The translations under genes were made by a program, and so were the position numbers. This document shows, piece after piece, positions 1 to 11,053 of a stretch of 64,000 nucleotides of DNA. Numbering within the stretch: position 1 is the stretch's first letter; every line of letters begins with the position of its first letter. Source of the DNA: Obelidium mucronatum (taxonomy: Eukaryota > Chytridiomycota > Chytridiomycetes > Chytridiales > Chytriomycetaceae); NCBI GenBank assembly GCA_025765595.1, contig JAIVFH010000014.1:1-64000 (forward strand), written 5' to 3'. The notes beneath the pieces were generated by a model. The model was not told the DNA's origin and made no database searches. It worked only from the letters and a program-made list of their open reading frames with translations.

Positions 1-857
1 TTAGACAGTCTAAATTAGACAGTCTGAATTAACCGTCTAAATTAGACAGTCTAAATTAGACAGTCTGAATTAACCGTCTAAATTAGACAGTCTAAATTAG
101 ACAGTCTAAATTAGACAGTCTGAATTAACCGTCTGAATTAGACAGTCTAAATTAGACAGTCTGAATTAACCGTCTAAATTAGACAGTCTAATTGGACAGT
201 CTAATCGCACCGTCTGAATTAGACAGTCTAAATTAGACAGTCTGAATTAACCGTCTAAATTAGACAGTCTAATTGGACAGTCTAATCGCACCGTCTAAAT
301 TAGACAGTCTAAATTAGACAGTCTGAATTAACCGTCTAAATTAGACAGTCTAAATTAGACAGTCTGAATTAACCGTCTAAATTAGACAGTCTAAATTAGA
401 CAGTCTAAATTAGACAGTCTGAATTAACCGTCTGAATTAGACAGTCTAAATTAGACAGTCTGAATTAACCGTCTAAATTAGACAGTCTAATTGGACAGTC
501 TAATCGCACCGTCTGAATTAGACAGTCTAAATTAGACAGTCTAATCGCACCGTCTGAATTAGACAGTCTAAATTAGACAGTCTGAATTAACCGTCTAAAT
601 TAGACAGTCTAATTGGACAGTCTAATCGCACCGTCTAAATTAGACAGTCTAAATTAGACAGTCTGAATTAACCGTCTAAATTAGACAGTCTAATTGGACA
701 GTCTAATCGCACCGTCTGAATTAGACAGTCTAAATTAGACAGTCTGAATTAACCGTCTAAATTAGACAGTCTAAATTAGACAGTCTAATCGCACCGTCTG
801 AATTAGACAGTCTAAATTAGACAGTCTGAATTAACCGTCTGAATTAGACAGTCTAAT
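1..857. repeat. Minisatellite array 1 of a 13-14 base near-palindrome (continues off the left edge)
   Basis: Head-to-tail monomers of four related kinds: AATTAGACAGTCTA or -G, AATTAACCGTCTA or -G, ATTGGACAGTCTA, and ATCGCACCGTCTG or -A. The commonest monomer contains TTAGACAGTCTAA, a 6+1+6 inverted repeat around a central A. The variants occur in a recurring order, so there is a higher-order structure. The array starts at the window edge and ends at the TTAGGG-containing spacer at 858. No coding potential is visible. Position, purity and the flanking decayed genes suggest a subtelomeric satellite. Confidence 0.95.
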
Positions 858-1418
858 GGGTTAGGGTTGGACAGTGTAAGCCTCGTGTCACGCTCGTGTA
901 ACGTCTTTTAACTAATATGGATTTTTTACCTCATTCAACTGATGCTTGAAGTATCAAAGAGATGAGAGTACTGCATAAGTTTTTTTCCCATCAAGGTAAA
1001 TCTTGTGTAACAACATTATTGCATAGTGTCTAAGAGTACTATTCTTAATTGTATTAATAGTAATAGTGTATTTTTCATCATCTTAGAACTTGTGTAACGT
1101 CATTTTCCAGGTAACCTTATAAGTAGACTTTTGAATATTATACCGAATCTGATGGGGAATGAAATTTTTAACACAAAGTGCCCTTGTGTAACGTGATTTA
1201 TCTGGTGACTGGACAAGGTTGATCCCAAAATTTCACATCTGATTGGGCTTAACAATCATCAATAGCCTTGTGTAACGTCATTTTTCAAGTGAGCCGATAA
1301 AATCATTCCTGCAAATTTTCAAATCTGATTGGCCATGATATTTTGCACAACCAGCGTCCTTGTGTAACGTTGTTTCCTGAGGTCTTCCCAAATTTCACAC
1401 ATTCCGTTTTGGGCATTA
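858..1418. repeat. Spacer 1 between minisatellite arrays, with an internal TTGTGTAACGT motif
   Basis: A non-satellite stretch that begins TGGGTTAGGGTTGGACAG and then carries the motif CTTGTGTAACGT or close variants at intervals of roughly 80-95 bases (near 897, 1003, 1089, 1185, 1268 and 1360), each followed by a partly similar AT-rich body. It is homologous along its length to 2291-2958. No open frame of note is seen on either strand. It looks like a second, older repeat family interleaved with the minisatellite. Confidence 0.85.
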
Positions 1419-2290
1419 AATTAGACAGTCGAAAAAATTAGACAGTCTGAATTAACCGTCTAAATTAGACAGTCTAAATTAGACAGTCTGAATTAACCGT
1501 CTAAATTAGACAGTCTAATTGGACAGTCTAATCGCACCGTCTGAATTAGACAGTCTAAATTAGACAGTCTGAATTAACCGTCTAAATTAGACAGTCTAAT
1601 TGGACAGTCTAATCGCACCGTCTGAATTAGACAGTCTAAATTAGACAGTCTGAATTAACCGTCTGAATTAGACAGTCTAATTGGACAGTCTAATCGCACC
1701 GTCTGAATTAGACAGTCTAAATTAGACAGTCTGAATTAACCGTCTAAATTAGACAGTCTAATTAGACAGTCTGAATTAACCGTCTGAATTAGACAGTCTA
1801 AATTAGACAGTCTGAATTAACCGTCTAAATTAGACAGTCTAATTGGACAGTCTAATCGCACCGTCTAAATTAGACAGTCTAAATTAGACAGTCTGAATTA
1901 ACCGTCTAAATTAGACAGTCTAATTGGACAGTCTAATCGCACCGTCTGAATTAGACAGTCTAAATTAGACAGTCTGAATTAACCGTCTGAATTAGACAGT
2001 CTAAATTAGACAGTCTGAATTAACCGTCTAAATTAGACAGTCTAAATTAGACAGTCTAATCGCACCGTCTGAATTAGACAGTCTAAATTAGACAGTCTGA
2101 ATTAACCGTCTAAATTAGACAGTCTAATTGGACAGTCTAATCGCACCGTCTGAATTAGACAGTCTAAATTAGACAATCTGAATTAACCGTCTGAATTAGA
2201 CAGTCTAAATTAGACAGTCTGAATTAACCGTCTAAATTAGACAGTCTAAATTAGACAGTCTGAATTAACCGTCTAAATTAGACAGTCTAA
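1419..2290. repeat. Minisatellite array 2
   Basis: Same monomers and same near-palindromic TTAGACAGTCTAA core as the first array, of almost the same length. It begins inside the sequence GGGCATTAAATTAGACAGTC and ends at the TAATGGGTTAGGG junction that also ends the first array. Together with the following spacer it repeats the array-plus-spacer unit, a higher-order period of about 1.4 kb. Confidence 0.95.
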
Positions 2291-2958
2291 TGGGTTAGGG
2301 TTGGACAGGGACTCGTGTAAGCCTCGTGTAACGCTCGTGTAACGTCTTTTAACTAATATGGATTTTTTTACCTCATTCAACTGATGCTTGAAGTATCAAA
2401 GAGATGAGAGTACTGCATAAGTTTTTTCCCATCAAGGTAAATCTTGTGTAACATTATTGCATAGTGTCTAAGAATACTATTCTTAATTGTATTAATAGTA
2501 ACAGTGGATTTTTCATCATCTTAGAACTTGTGTAACGTCATTTTCCAGGTAACCTTAAAAGTGCAGTTCTGAAAATTTTATAGAATCTGATGGGGAAAGA
2601 AGATTTTCACACAAAGTACCCTTGTGTAACGTGATTTTTCAGATGACTGGATGAGGTTGTTCCCAAAATTTCACATTTGATTGGGCGAAACATTTTTCAT
2701 CACCAAATGCCTTGTGTAACGTCATTTTTCAAGTGAGCTGATAAAATTATTCCTGCAAATTTCCGAATCTGGTGTAACCCCTCATTTTTCAAGTGAGCCG
2801 ATAAAATCATTCCTGCAAATTTCCGAATCTGGTGTAACGTCATTTTTCAAGTGAGCCGATAAAAGCATTCCTGCAAATTTCCGAATCTGATTGGCCATGA
2901 TAGTTTTTCACAACCACTGCCCTTGTGTAACGTCGTTTCTTGAGGTCATTCCCAAAAT
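2291..2958. repeat. Spacer 2, homologous to spacer 1, with an extra local duplication
   Basis: Closely matches 858-1418 in order and sequence, starting with the same GGGTTAGGGTTGGACAG. It is longer because the block containing CATTTTTCAAGTGAGC and CCTGCAAATTTCCGAATCTG is present three times in tandem between about 2715 and 2890, whereas the other spacer has one copy. Non-coding. Confidence 0.85.
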
Positions 2959-3157
2959 TCGACAGTCTAAATTAGACAGTCTGAATTAACCGTCTGAATT
3001 AGACAGTCTAGATTAGACAGTCTGAATTAACCGTCTAAATTAGACAGTCTAGATTAGACAGTCTGAATTAGACAGTCTGAATTAACCGTCTAAATTAGAC
3101 AGTCTGAATTAGACAGTCTGAATTAGACAGTCTGAATTAGACAGTCTAATTAGACCT
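2959..3157. repeat. Minisatellite array 3 (short, inner edge)
   Basis: A short run of the same monomers, including runs of AATTAGACAGTCTG without the CCGTCT variants, and two copies with AGATTAGACAGTCT. It marks the inner boundary of the satellite block; unique sequence begins at about 3158. Confidence 0.92.
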
Positions 3158-3508
3158 TTTCTAATGAGAACAACTTATGAAATTTCAATGAATAAATGTG
3201 TTATTTTAGCTCATCTGACAAGCAGTTCTTTTTGGAATTTGAGGGTCACTGGTTCAATCCCCAGCACTGTCAACTTTTGGTTGTTTTTCAATTGTTTCAA
3301 CTTTCTGATAATCTATCCCTCAGTCTAATATGTGGGAAAAACACGAATTTGGACAGCAGAGTTTGACTGAATACCTTTATTTCAGTCTTGTCAAGACTCT
3401 TTATGCCATCCATAAACTCAGTTTGAAAGTGCAAGCTTCTAACTAGGACTGTCTATTGTTTTCCATAATAACCATACTTATTCATGTCAAAAGATAGAAT
3501 TAACAACA
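3158..3508. other. Intergenic stretch with a tRNA-like B-box at about 3255
   Basis: AT-rich non-coding DNA. Around 3240-3272 the sequence GGTCACTGGTTCAATCCCCAGC resembles a tRNA T-arm with B-box, but no matching acceptor or D-arm is found upstream, so this is at best a degraded tRNA or SINE remnant. Nothing else is recognised. Confidence 0.3.
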
Positions 3509-3580
3509 TCCCTTATAGCTCAGTTGGTAAAGCACAGACATGAGGTGCACAGGCCAGGGGTTCAAGTCCCCCAGTAGGCA
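3509..3580 (+). pseudogene. tRNA-like sequence with A and B boxes, degenerate
   Basis: TAGCTCAGTTGGT matches a Pol III A box / D-arm and GGGGTTCAAGTCCCC a T-arm with B box, at normal tRNA spacing. The 3' end AGTAGGCA looks like an acceptor strand plus discriminator. The 5' acceptor strand pairs at only two to four of seven positions depending on register, and the anticodon stem does not pair, so no anticodon can be assigned. It is a decayed tRNA or the tRNA-derived head of a SINE rather than a working tRNA. Confidence 0.45.
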
Positions 3581-3605
3581 ACTTTTATATAATAAAAATT
3601 TCCGG

Positions 3606-3692
3606 AGAAACCCTAACTCTCCCCAACCTCCCCCATGAGTAAAGAACTCTAACCCTAAGCCTAATCCTACCCTTAACCCTCCCCTTAGTCTG
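3606..3692. repeat. Short degenerate CCCTAA-like (interstitial telomere-like) tract
   Basis: Contains ACCCTAAC, AACCCTAAGCC, CCTACCCTTAACCCT and other C-rich, partly telomere-like blocks on the + strand, the orientation expected for a left-hand chromosome end. It is too degenerate and too short to be a real telomere. It lies just upstream of the first coding exon. Confidence 0.4.
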
Positions 3693-3749
3693 GGCAATCC
3701 CTTTGTGTTGTTGGACTCAGGCTGTAGGATCATTAGCTTGGAAGCAGCA

Positions 3750-5635
3750 ATGATTGACCTCTCTGCGGAAGCACAAGCCCAATATGCCACTGACGTGAAA
3801 GGTGTTTTGGCTAAAGTAGCTTCCGCCACAGAAGATGAGAAGTATCCCGATTCCGCAATCGAGCTCAAGGCGCTGCTTGACACACTTCATGTGACTTTGG
3901 AAGACCTTGTAATGGACAACGGCTATTCAGCAGCCCTTCTTTCAACGTGAGCTATCATTGATCAGACTTTAATAGCTTCGTTCTAATACTTTTCCAGAGA
4001 CTTCAACCCATTGATGACTCTCAATGACATGTTTACCTGGGCTCCTATTGAAAATACAACAGAAGGCCACAACAAAAGACTGGAGCTTGCAGCTGCCCAA
4101 TTTGACGTGGTCATCGATAACCTCCGCGTTGCTGTGGACCAGAAGCTGACGATGAACCACCAGTCTATTGAAAGACTCATCAAATTCTGTTTGGCTGCTG
4201 CTTCTGTCGATGTTATGTCTTCTCCAATTTGCGTTCCTACCTATGCCCAAGACGATCCCATGGATTACAGAGTGGATCTTGAAGTGGAAAAGCCGGCGTT
4301 TGCTGTTCTTGCCAATCAAGTTTTTGATGGATACCGGAGACTGGCCCAATTTCTACAAGAGTACTACTTGCCTCATGCACGAACTCATCCTGGAATCTTT
4401 GGGCTCCCAAACTATGAAGCGGTTAGTTCTACCTTATGCTTTTTCGTGTGACATCTAACCCTTTTCCGGTCAGGCTTACCAACGCTACGTCTTGCAATAC
4501 TGCCTTGCGGAAGATTCGGCACATGCAATTAACGAGCTTGGCCTCGCTGAAATCTCTCGTATTCAAAAAGAAATGATGACTCTCTTGAACACAATTGGTC
4601 AACATGAAACGATCCAAGCATTTGGAGCAAGTCTTCGCGATCGCCAGAAGTTCCCAGAGCTATTTGAAAGCGACAAAGATGTCGCATTTGACAAGTTTAA
4701 ACGCAAGATAGTCTATGCTTTTGAATCAACCAAGCGCTTTACTTTTGGTGCATTGCGGTAGGATTCTGTTATTGTATTCAACAGAATTACAAAAACTAAT
4801 CAGCAAAACAACAGAATCTATAAGTACGAAATGCAAAAAGTGGTGAAGGTTTCTCCAGACCAGGAAGCCTTCGAACCTGTGGTCTACGTGAGAAATACGC
4901 CGATTGATTTTGCAAGATTCCATTGTGCTATTTTGGTAAATTCTGGAAAACTTTTGGAAGCGCCATCTCATCAATGGGAGGCTGTCATTTTGAATCAGGT
5001 AATGTCTTGTTTCCGCATCGCATCACTTTTCTCTAAATTAAGTATCTCAGAATAGTTGTATCCAGGGGCGTGGTAAGTTTTGTGGATAAAACTGTAAGGA
5101 ATCTTAAGCGGATCATAACTATAGTCACCAATGGGAAGCACTCACCTCCGGCAGACTGTTCAAACGAATTGAGTCGAAAACCACCAAATCGAAAGCATGG
5201 GCGGCATATGCCGAATCGTGTGGAACTGACATTGGATTCTACAAAGACCCACTCCAGCTTTTCGGAAAGCTTGAACGCGAGCTCATCAACAGTATCATGC
5301 TCGTAGTCGACACTGGATTGCACACGCGTGGCTGGACAATTGAGCAATCCACGGCATTCATCACGGAGAACGCAGCGTACATTACCCCAGAAGACGCGCT
5401 CGAGCTTGTCTTGCAAGCTTGCGAGGCGCCAGGAAAGGCACTTGCTCCAAAAATGGGGGAATTGCGCATCAGGAAACTTCGCGCCAAAGTTGAAGAGGAG
5501 TTTCCGTTCAAGGACCTTGTGTTAATGGGATTCAACCAGACTGCTCTTGAGACTGAGTTTTACAAGGGCGGCGAAGTTCTGGAATATGCCATGGAGTTGA
5601 GAATGAAGTCGTGGAGAACCAAGAGAGATAACTAG
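3750..5635 (+). CDS. DUF885 family protein that has lost the metal-binding HExxPGHH motif
   Basis: Six exons joined at introns 3947-3997, 4422-4473, 4758-4814, 4999-5055 and 5073-5124 give a protein of about 500 residues matching the DUF885 family end to end: DLSAEAQAQY near the N-terminus, YLPHARTHPGIFGLPN and NELGLAEISRIQKEM in the middle, AWAAYAES and LVVDTGLHTRGW in the C-terminal half. Family members are zincin-like with a HEAxPGHH metal motif. Here the two short exons that should encode it read NQLYPGACHQ, keeping only the Pro-Gly. The frame is open through all exons, so this looks like a pseudoenzyme rather than random decay. The first ATG (3750) lies slightly inside the usual family start, so about 40-50 N-terminal residues may be missing or in an unseen exon. 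Confidence 0.8.
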
Positions 5636-5693
5636 ATGGAAATAATGGCGAGACGGTGTGTCGTGGAGAACCAAGAGAGATAACTAGATGGAA
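5608..5693. repeat. 52-base direct duplication of the DUF885 stop-codon region
   Basis: The block GTCGTGGAGAACCAAGAGAG followed by ATAACTAGATGGAAA occurs at 5608 and again from 5660. The first copy encodes the C-terminus and TAG stop; the second lies in the 3' untranslated region. A recent tandem slip. Confidence 0.85.
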
Positions 5694-6478
5694 AAATAGG
5701 TGAACAGGGATTTTATATCTTTCGAAATAAAACCGATAGTTGACAGAAATCCCAGTGTATCATTGTCGAAAATCGGAAAACCCCGCCTTTACGCCCGTAG
5801 GTGCTCAGATTTAATTTATGCGCTTTATTTATGAATGACATCAAAGAGGAACCATTACCGAAGACGCCAACCCGTAATGATCTGCAAAATAAATTGGCGG
5901 TTATAACATACATACAAAATTCAAAGTAAACCGAGTTCAAACCTGAGAGCTGAGCATACGCTTCATTGTCCACAGTCAACTTATCCACTCTTTTAGTTTT
6001 CGATTCGACTGATATTCCAGCAATGCCTCCAATCTCAAGAGTTTTTCTCTCTTTGAACAACGAATCGTACTCCTCATCGCGGTTCTCGCTCGTATATGGT
6101 TTTTCCCTTGAAGTCAATGAAATCATATAGTCGATGGAGCAAGCGCTTTCGACATCTGCCTTGTCTCCACAAACGCCATCGACTTCACCAAATGTGATTG
6201 GGTGTTCACCGCTTGTTTCAAACGTGATATCCTTCACCTCAAAGTTCACTGGTGAACTAATCGGGGATGGCAGACTGCCACTAACGCTGGACTTCAGACT
6301 TTTAATCACAAGCTCACCACGCAGAATGCGCATCATGGTAGAATATTCTTCAGTGTGTTTCGATCCTGGCCGTTGGTGGATCGAAGGACGGCTGTTGACA
6401 TTGAAGGAGCCGGCAAGAAGACCGACTTCTCCGCAATGCAAACGCATGATATCGTCCACAAATTCCTTCAAGGTCGCA

Positions 6479-7377
6479 AGCTGTGTCTTTTTTTTTATAG
6501 TGGTTTATTCTCCTCACTCCATTGTTTAAAATAAAGTATGTCACTGCTGTTTCCAACCTCGCCACGGAGCAAACCCTCCAGCCTTGTGCAGGCGGCAGAC
6601 TTGATTTTCCAACTCCTTCCTCAACTCCCAATCCCCCCTCCCATCCCCCAGCTCACCAGGAGCTACCACCAGTAGAAGCCTTGGGGGCCTCATTAAAAAC
6701 CCCTGTGGGGAAAAGAGTGCCCCCATCCAGCCTCCCTTCCTCCATCTTGTGTCTTGCTTGCTTGTCTTGTTCCTGAGGTCTCTGGCTGAGATCCTCCCAT
6801 TCGTCCGGGTCACTGTCGTCCTGGCTTGTTGTCCATTCCATCATTCCTCCGTCTAATGTGCTTGGTGCCCTTGCTGCTTCTGTTTCTTGGTGGGTTTTTG
6901 TTGTTGCTGGTTTTCTAGACTGGTTGCGCCTATGTCTTCTCCGGTCTTTTCTCGGGCGTGTCTTCCTTGGTTTTAGGGTTTAGGGTTTGTTGTGTTTCTT
7001 CAGTGGGTTCTTCGTCTTCCTCTAGCATTTCCTCTTCTGCTTCCTTCCTTTTCCAGTTTGCCCTTTTTGCGGATTTCTTGGTGGTTGCAGTTATTGGGGG
7101 TGTTTGTTCTAGTTCCCATTTGACTGTTTTGTCGCATCGCTCTTTCCACATTTCTCTGGCCGCTTTAGTCACGTTTTTCATTGCATTGATGATTATGGTT
7201 CTTGTTTTTTGGGCAGTTAGGCCGCATACGGTTGTGAGAATCTCTTTAAGTACTTCTGGGGCCGCCCCTTCTAAAATAGCTTCAGCTCTTAGATTGTTTA
7301 CTTTTTTCTGCCATTTCCCATGGTATTCTCCCTCGGGTTTTGTGTCCTTGAGGTGGTGTGGCCATGGTAGCTGTGTC
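6479..7377 (-). mobile_element. 5'-truncated LINE-type insertion with 9-base target duplication
   Basis: AGCTGTGTC occurs at 6479-6487 and 7369-7377, flanking 6488-7368. The left end of the insert is T9, so a poly(A) tail lies at the 3' end of a minus-strand element; the other end is a blunt 5' truncation. This is the signature of target-primed reverse transcription. The minus strand encodes a basic/acidic C-terminal tail with WKERCDKTVKWE, resembling the WKYRNERTIECE segment at the end of the LINE at 24.3-28.8 kb. It interrupts the sphingomyelinase-like gene in the same orientation. Confidence 0.85.
6930..7365 (-). CDS. C-terminal tail of a LINE ORF2-like protein (fragment)
   Basis: The reading frame of the interrupted host gene happens to continue into the inserted element, giving about 140 residues: a WPHHLKDTKPEGEYHG start, a helical middle, the WKERCDKTVKWE motif and a Glu/Lys-rich end with stop at 6930. 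Similar charged tails follow RNase H in the LINE further right. It has no catalytic domain and no own start codon. Confidence 0.5.
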
Positions 7378-8333
7378 AATCGAATAGCCGCGGCGTTTGC
7401 CTCTCCTTGCTGTGATTGCACCATCGGATCTGCAGAAGGAGTGCGGACTCTTCCAAATAAAGGACTCGCAGGCGGATGATGGAACAAGTGGTTTCCTGGA
7501 ATCTGGAGATTGGCAGAGTGGGGTGGATTTGGACTGGCTGGTGCAGGTGCCTGGGGAGACGTGGCACCACCCATGAGAACCGGCGCATCTTTCGCAGAGG
7601 ACTGAAGGTGGGTGTTGAATACGTGCAAGTATTTACTTGGCGCAATTTTGATTTTTGCATAGATTGCTCCCTTTGCAGTGAATCGATCTCCATTGATTCC
7701 ACGTTTGAAGGTGACTTTATCAGTTTTGACGATTGGATAACGACTTAAAATCAGTAATCCGCCATCGACGCTTGTATTGAGGATTCCTTTCGATGGAGAC
7801 GCTACATGGTACTCGAAACCGTACTTTTTGGCTTGGAGGAGAAGCTTTGACAAACGAGTTGAACCGGAGGAGTAAATCTCCTGCAGACATACAACATCGT
7901 AGGATGGAAGAATCGTGGCGGCGAAATGATTCAGACGGGCATTCTTGTAATCGGATGCATTGCTTGTGATTCCAGGCGGACGCAGGAAAATGTTGTAGGA
8001 TAGGATTCGGACACTAGTGGACAGTCCATTAGGACGAGCTGTAATCGAAGTGGGACGCGATGAATCTTCGACGGCAGTTCTTTCTGATTGGATACTGGAG
8101 CGATTCGTTTCAACTTCTTCTGGGGCTTTTTTCTCAACAACACAACCGGAATCGTCAATATCCTGGCGATCAAATAGAAGTCTACTGGGTTCGTTCAGTT
8201 TCGGCTCGAACGAGGGTGTAAACCGTGTGAGCGGCTGCTTTTGTCTCAGCGCGAGCTTGTGTTGGTGTAGCTGTGTCGTCAATATCCTATGATGGGGTTT
8301 TAATACACGATTTTTCGGAGGTGAGAGCAAGCT

Positions 8334-9990
<1,657 letters not shown>

Positions 9991-10038
9991 CTCTAACACT
10001 CATTAAGGTTATATCTAGTACTGTAGATACAAGTCGCA

Positions 10039-10907
10039 ATGCATCGGAACTGGTGAGTCTGTCGCTGAAGCTCCAATTGTTGCAAAACGAGTCGATCGAA
10101 AATCCAGTTGATTGCATTGCCAAGCCTGGTGCTTCCAGTGGAACTGTATCTGTCAGCACTGTTCAAAACTACATAATTTTCCTTATCAACTCTGGTGCTT
10201 TGAATCCCTCTGGTGGAAGCTTGTACGTTCCTGTCCACTTTGCTCCTGACGTAACCATCAATGAAGACACTGGTCTCGGTTTGGGCACCAGTTGTTCCTC
10301 TTGGTGTGCATACCACTACTCCGTCAACACGTCCAAGGGTTGGGTGTATTACGGAATCCACCCTGAAATGTCTTCTGGCGGATGCGCCAGTGGATGTGGA
10401 TCTGCGAGCGGGTTTGCAAACAACTGTGACGTTGCTTCTCACGAATTGGCTGAAGCCATTACAGATGCTGACCAGCCGCAAATCGGATGGATCAACAACC
10501 CAAATGGAGAAATTGGAGATATCTGCAATGGGCTTCTTCGTTCTGTGGCGCTGATGGGTACCAGTACACTGTTCAGAAACAGTGGTCCAACAAGAAGAAC
10601 GCGTGTGTGGGACCTGCGAATGCTGGTCAGGCGTGTCCAATGGGAGTTGCTACTGGATACCACCACGGCCACTACAACAAAAGCAACGGCGACAACAGTT
10701 AAAGTATCGTCTACAACTAAAGCGGCTACAACTACTGCGGCAAGTACCTGTTCTCACTCTGTTTGCACTGTGGGAACCGCTTTGAAGAGCGGCTGCAGCG
10801 CTTGTGTGACTGCCCTCTGCAGAGCTGATGCGTTCTGCTGCACTACATCATGGGACTCAATTTGCACCGGCAAAGTGAACCAGTACTGTGGTGCAGGGGC
10901 TTTCTAA
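10039..10907 (+). pseudogene. Secreted zincin-like protein with HELAE motif and Cys-rich C-terminal domain, frame broken
   Basis: The frame encodes a region with FAPDVTIN, YHYSVNTSKGWVYYGIHP, then CDVASHELAEAITDAD and NPNGEIGDICNG; the HELAE helix is the zincin-type motif found in a group of secreted proteins with HELxE plus GEIGDxC. After GDICN the meaningful sequence continues in another frame (FCGADGYQYTVQKQW, NACVGPANAGQACP) for about 120 bases and then returns to the first frame for a Thr-rich linker and a Cys-rich module (CSHSVCTVG to DSICTGKVNQYC). A one-base loss in the GGG run near 10531 explains the first shift. No signal peptide or proper start is visible, so the gene is also 5'-incomplete. 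Enzyme activity is inferred only from the motif. Confidence 0.65.
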
Positions 10908-11053
10908 AGGATTTTTTTCTCGATTGAATGGTTTCTATGGGTTTGAGTTCAAAATAAACAGTGTTGTAGCACACAACGTCGAAATTATTTGATTCCTTTA
11001 AAATCCCCTTGACCAAATAATGAGCAATTTTGGAATCGATCGGGTTTATATTT

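Noticed and set aside
1..3157. CRISPR array
   Set aside because: The repeats are 13-14 bases with no unique spacers of constant length, and the genome is eukaryotic. It is a minisatellite.
3509..3580. Functional tRNA gene
   Set aside because: A and B boxes are good, but the acceptor stem pairs at fewer than five of seven positions and the anticodon stem does not form.
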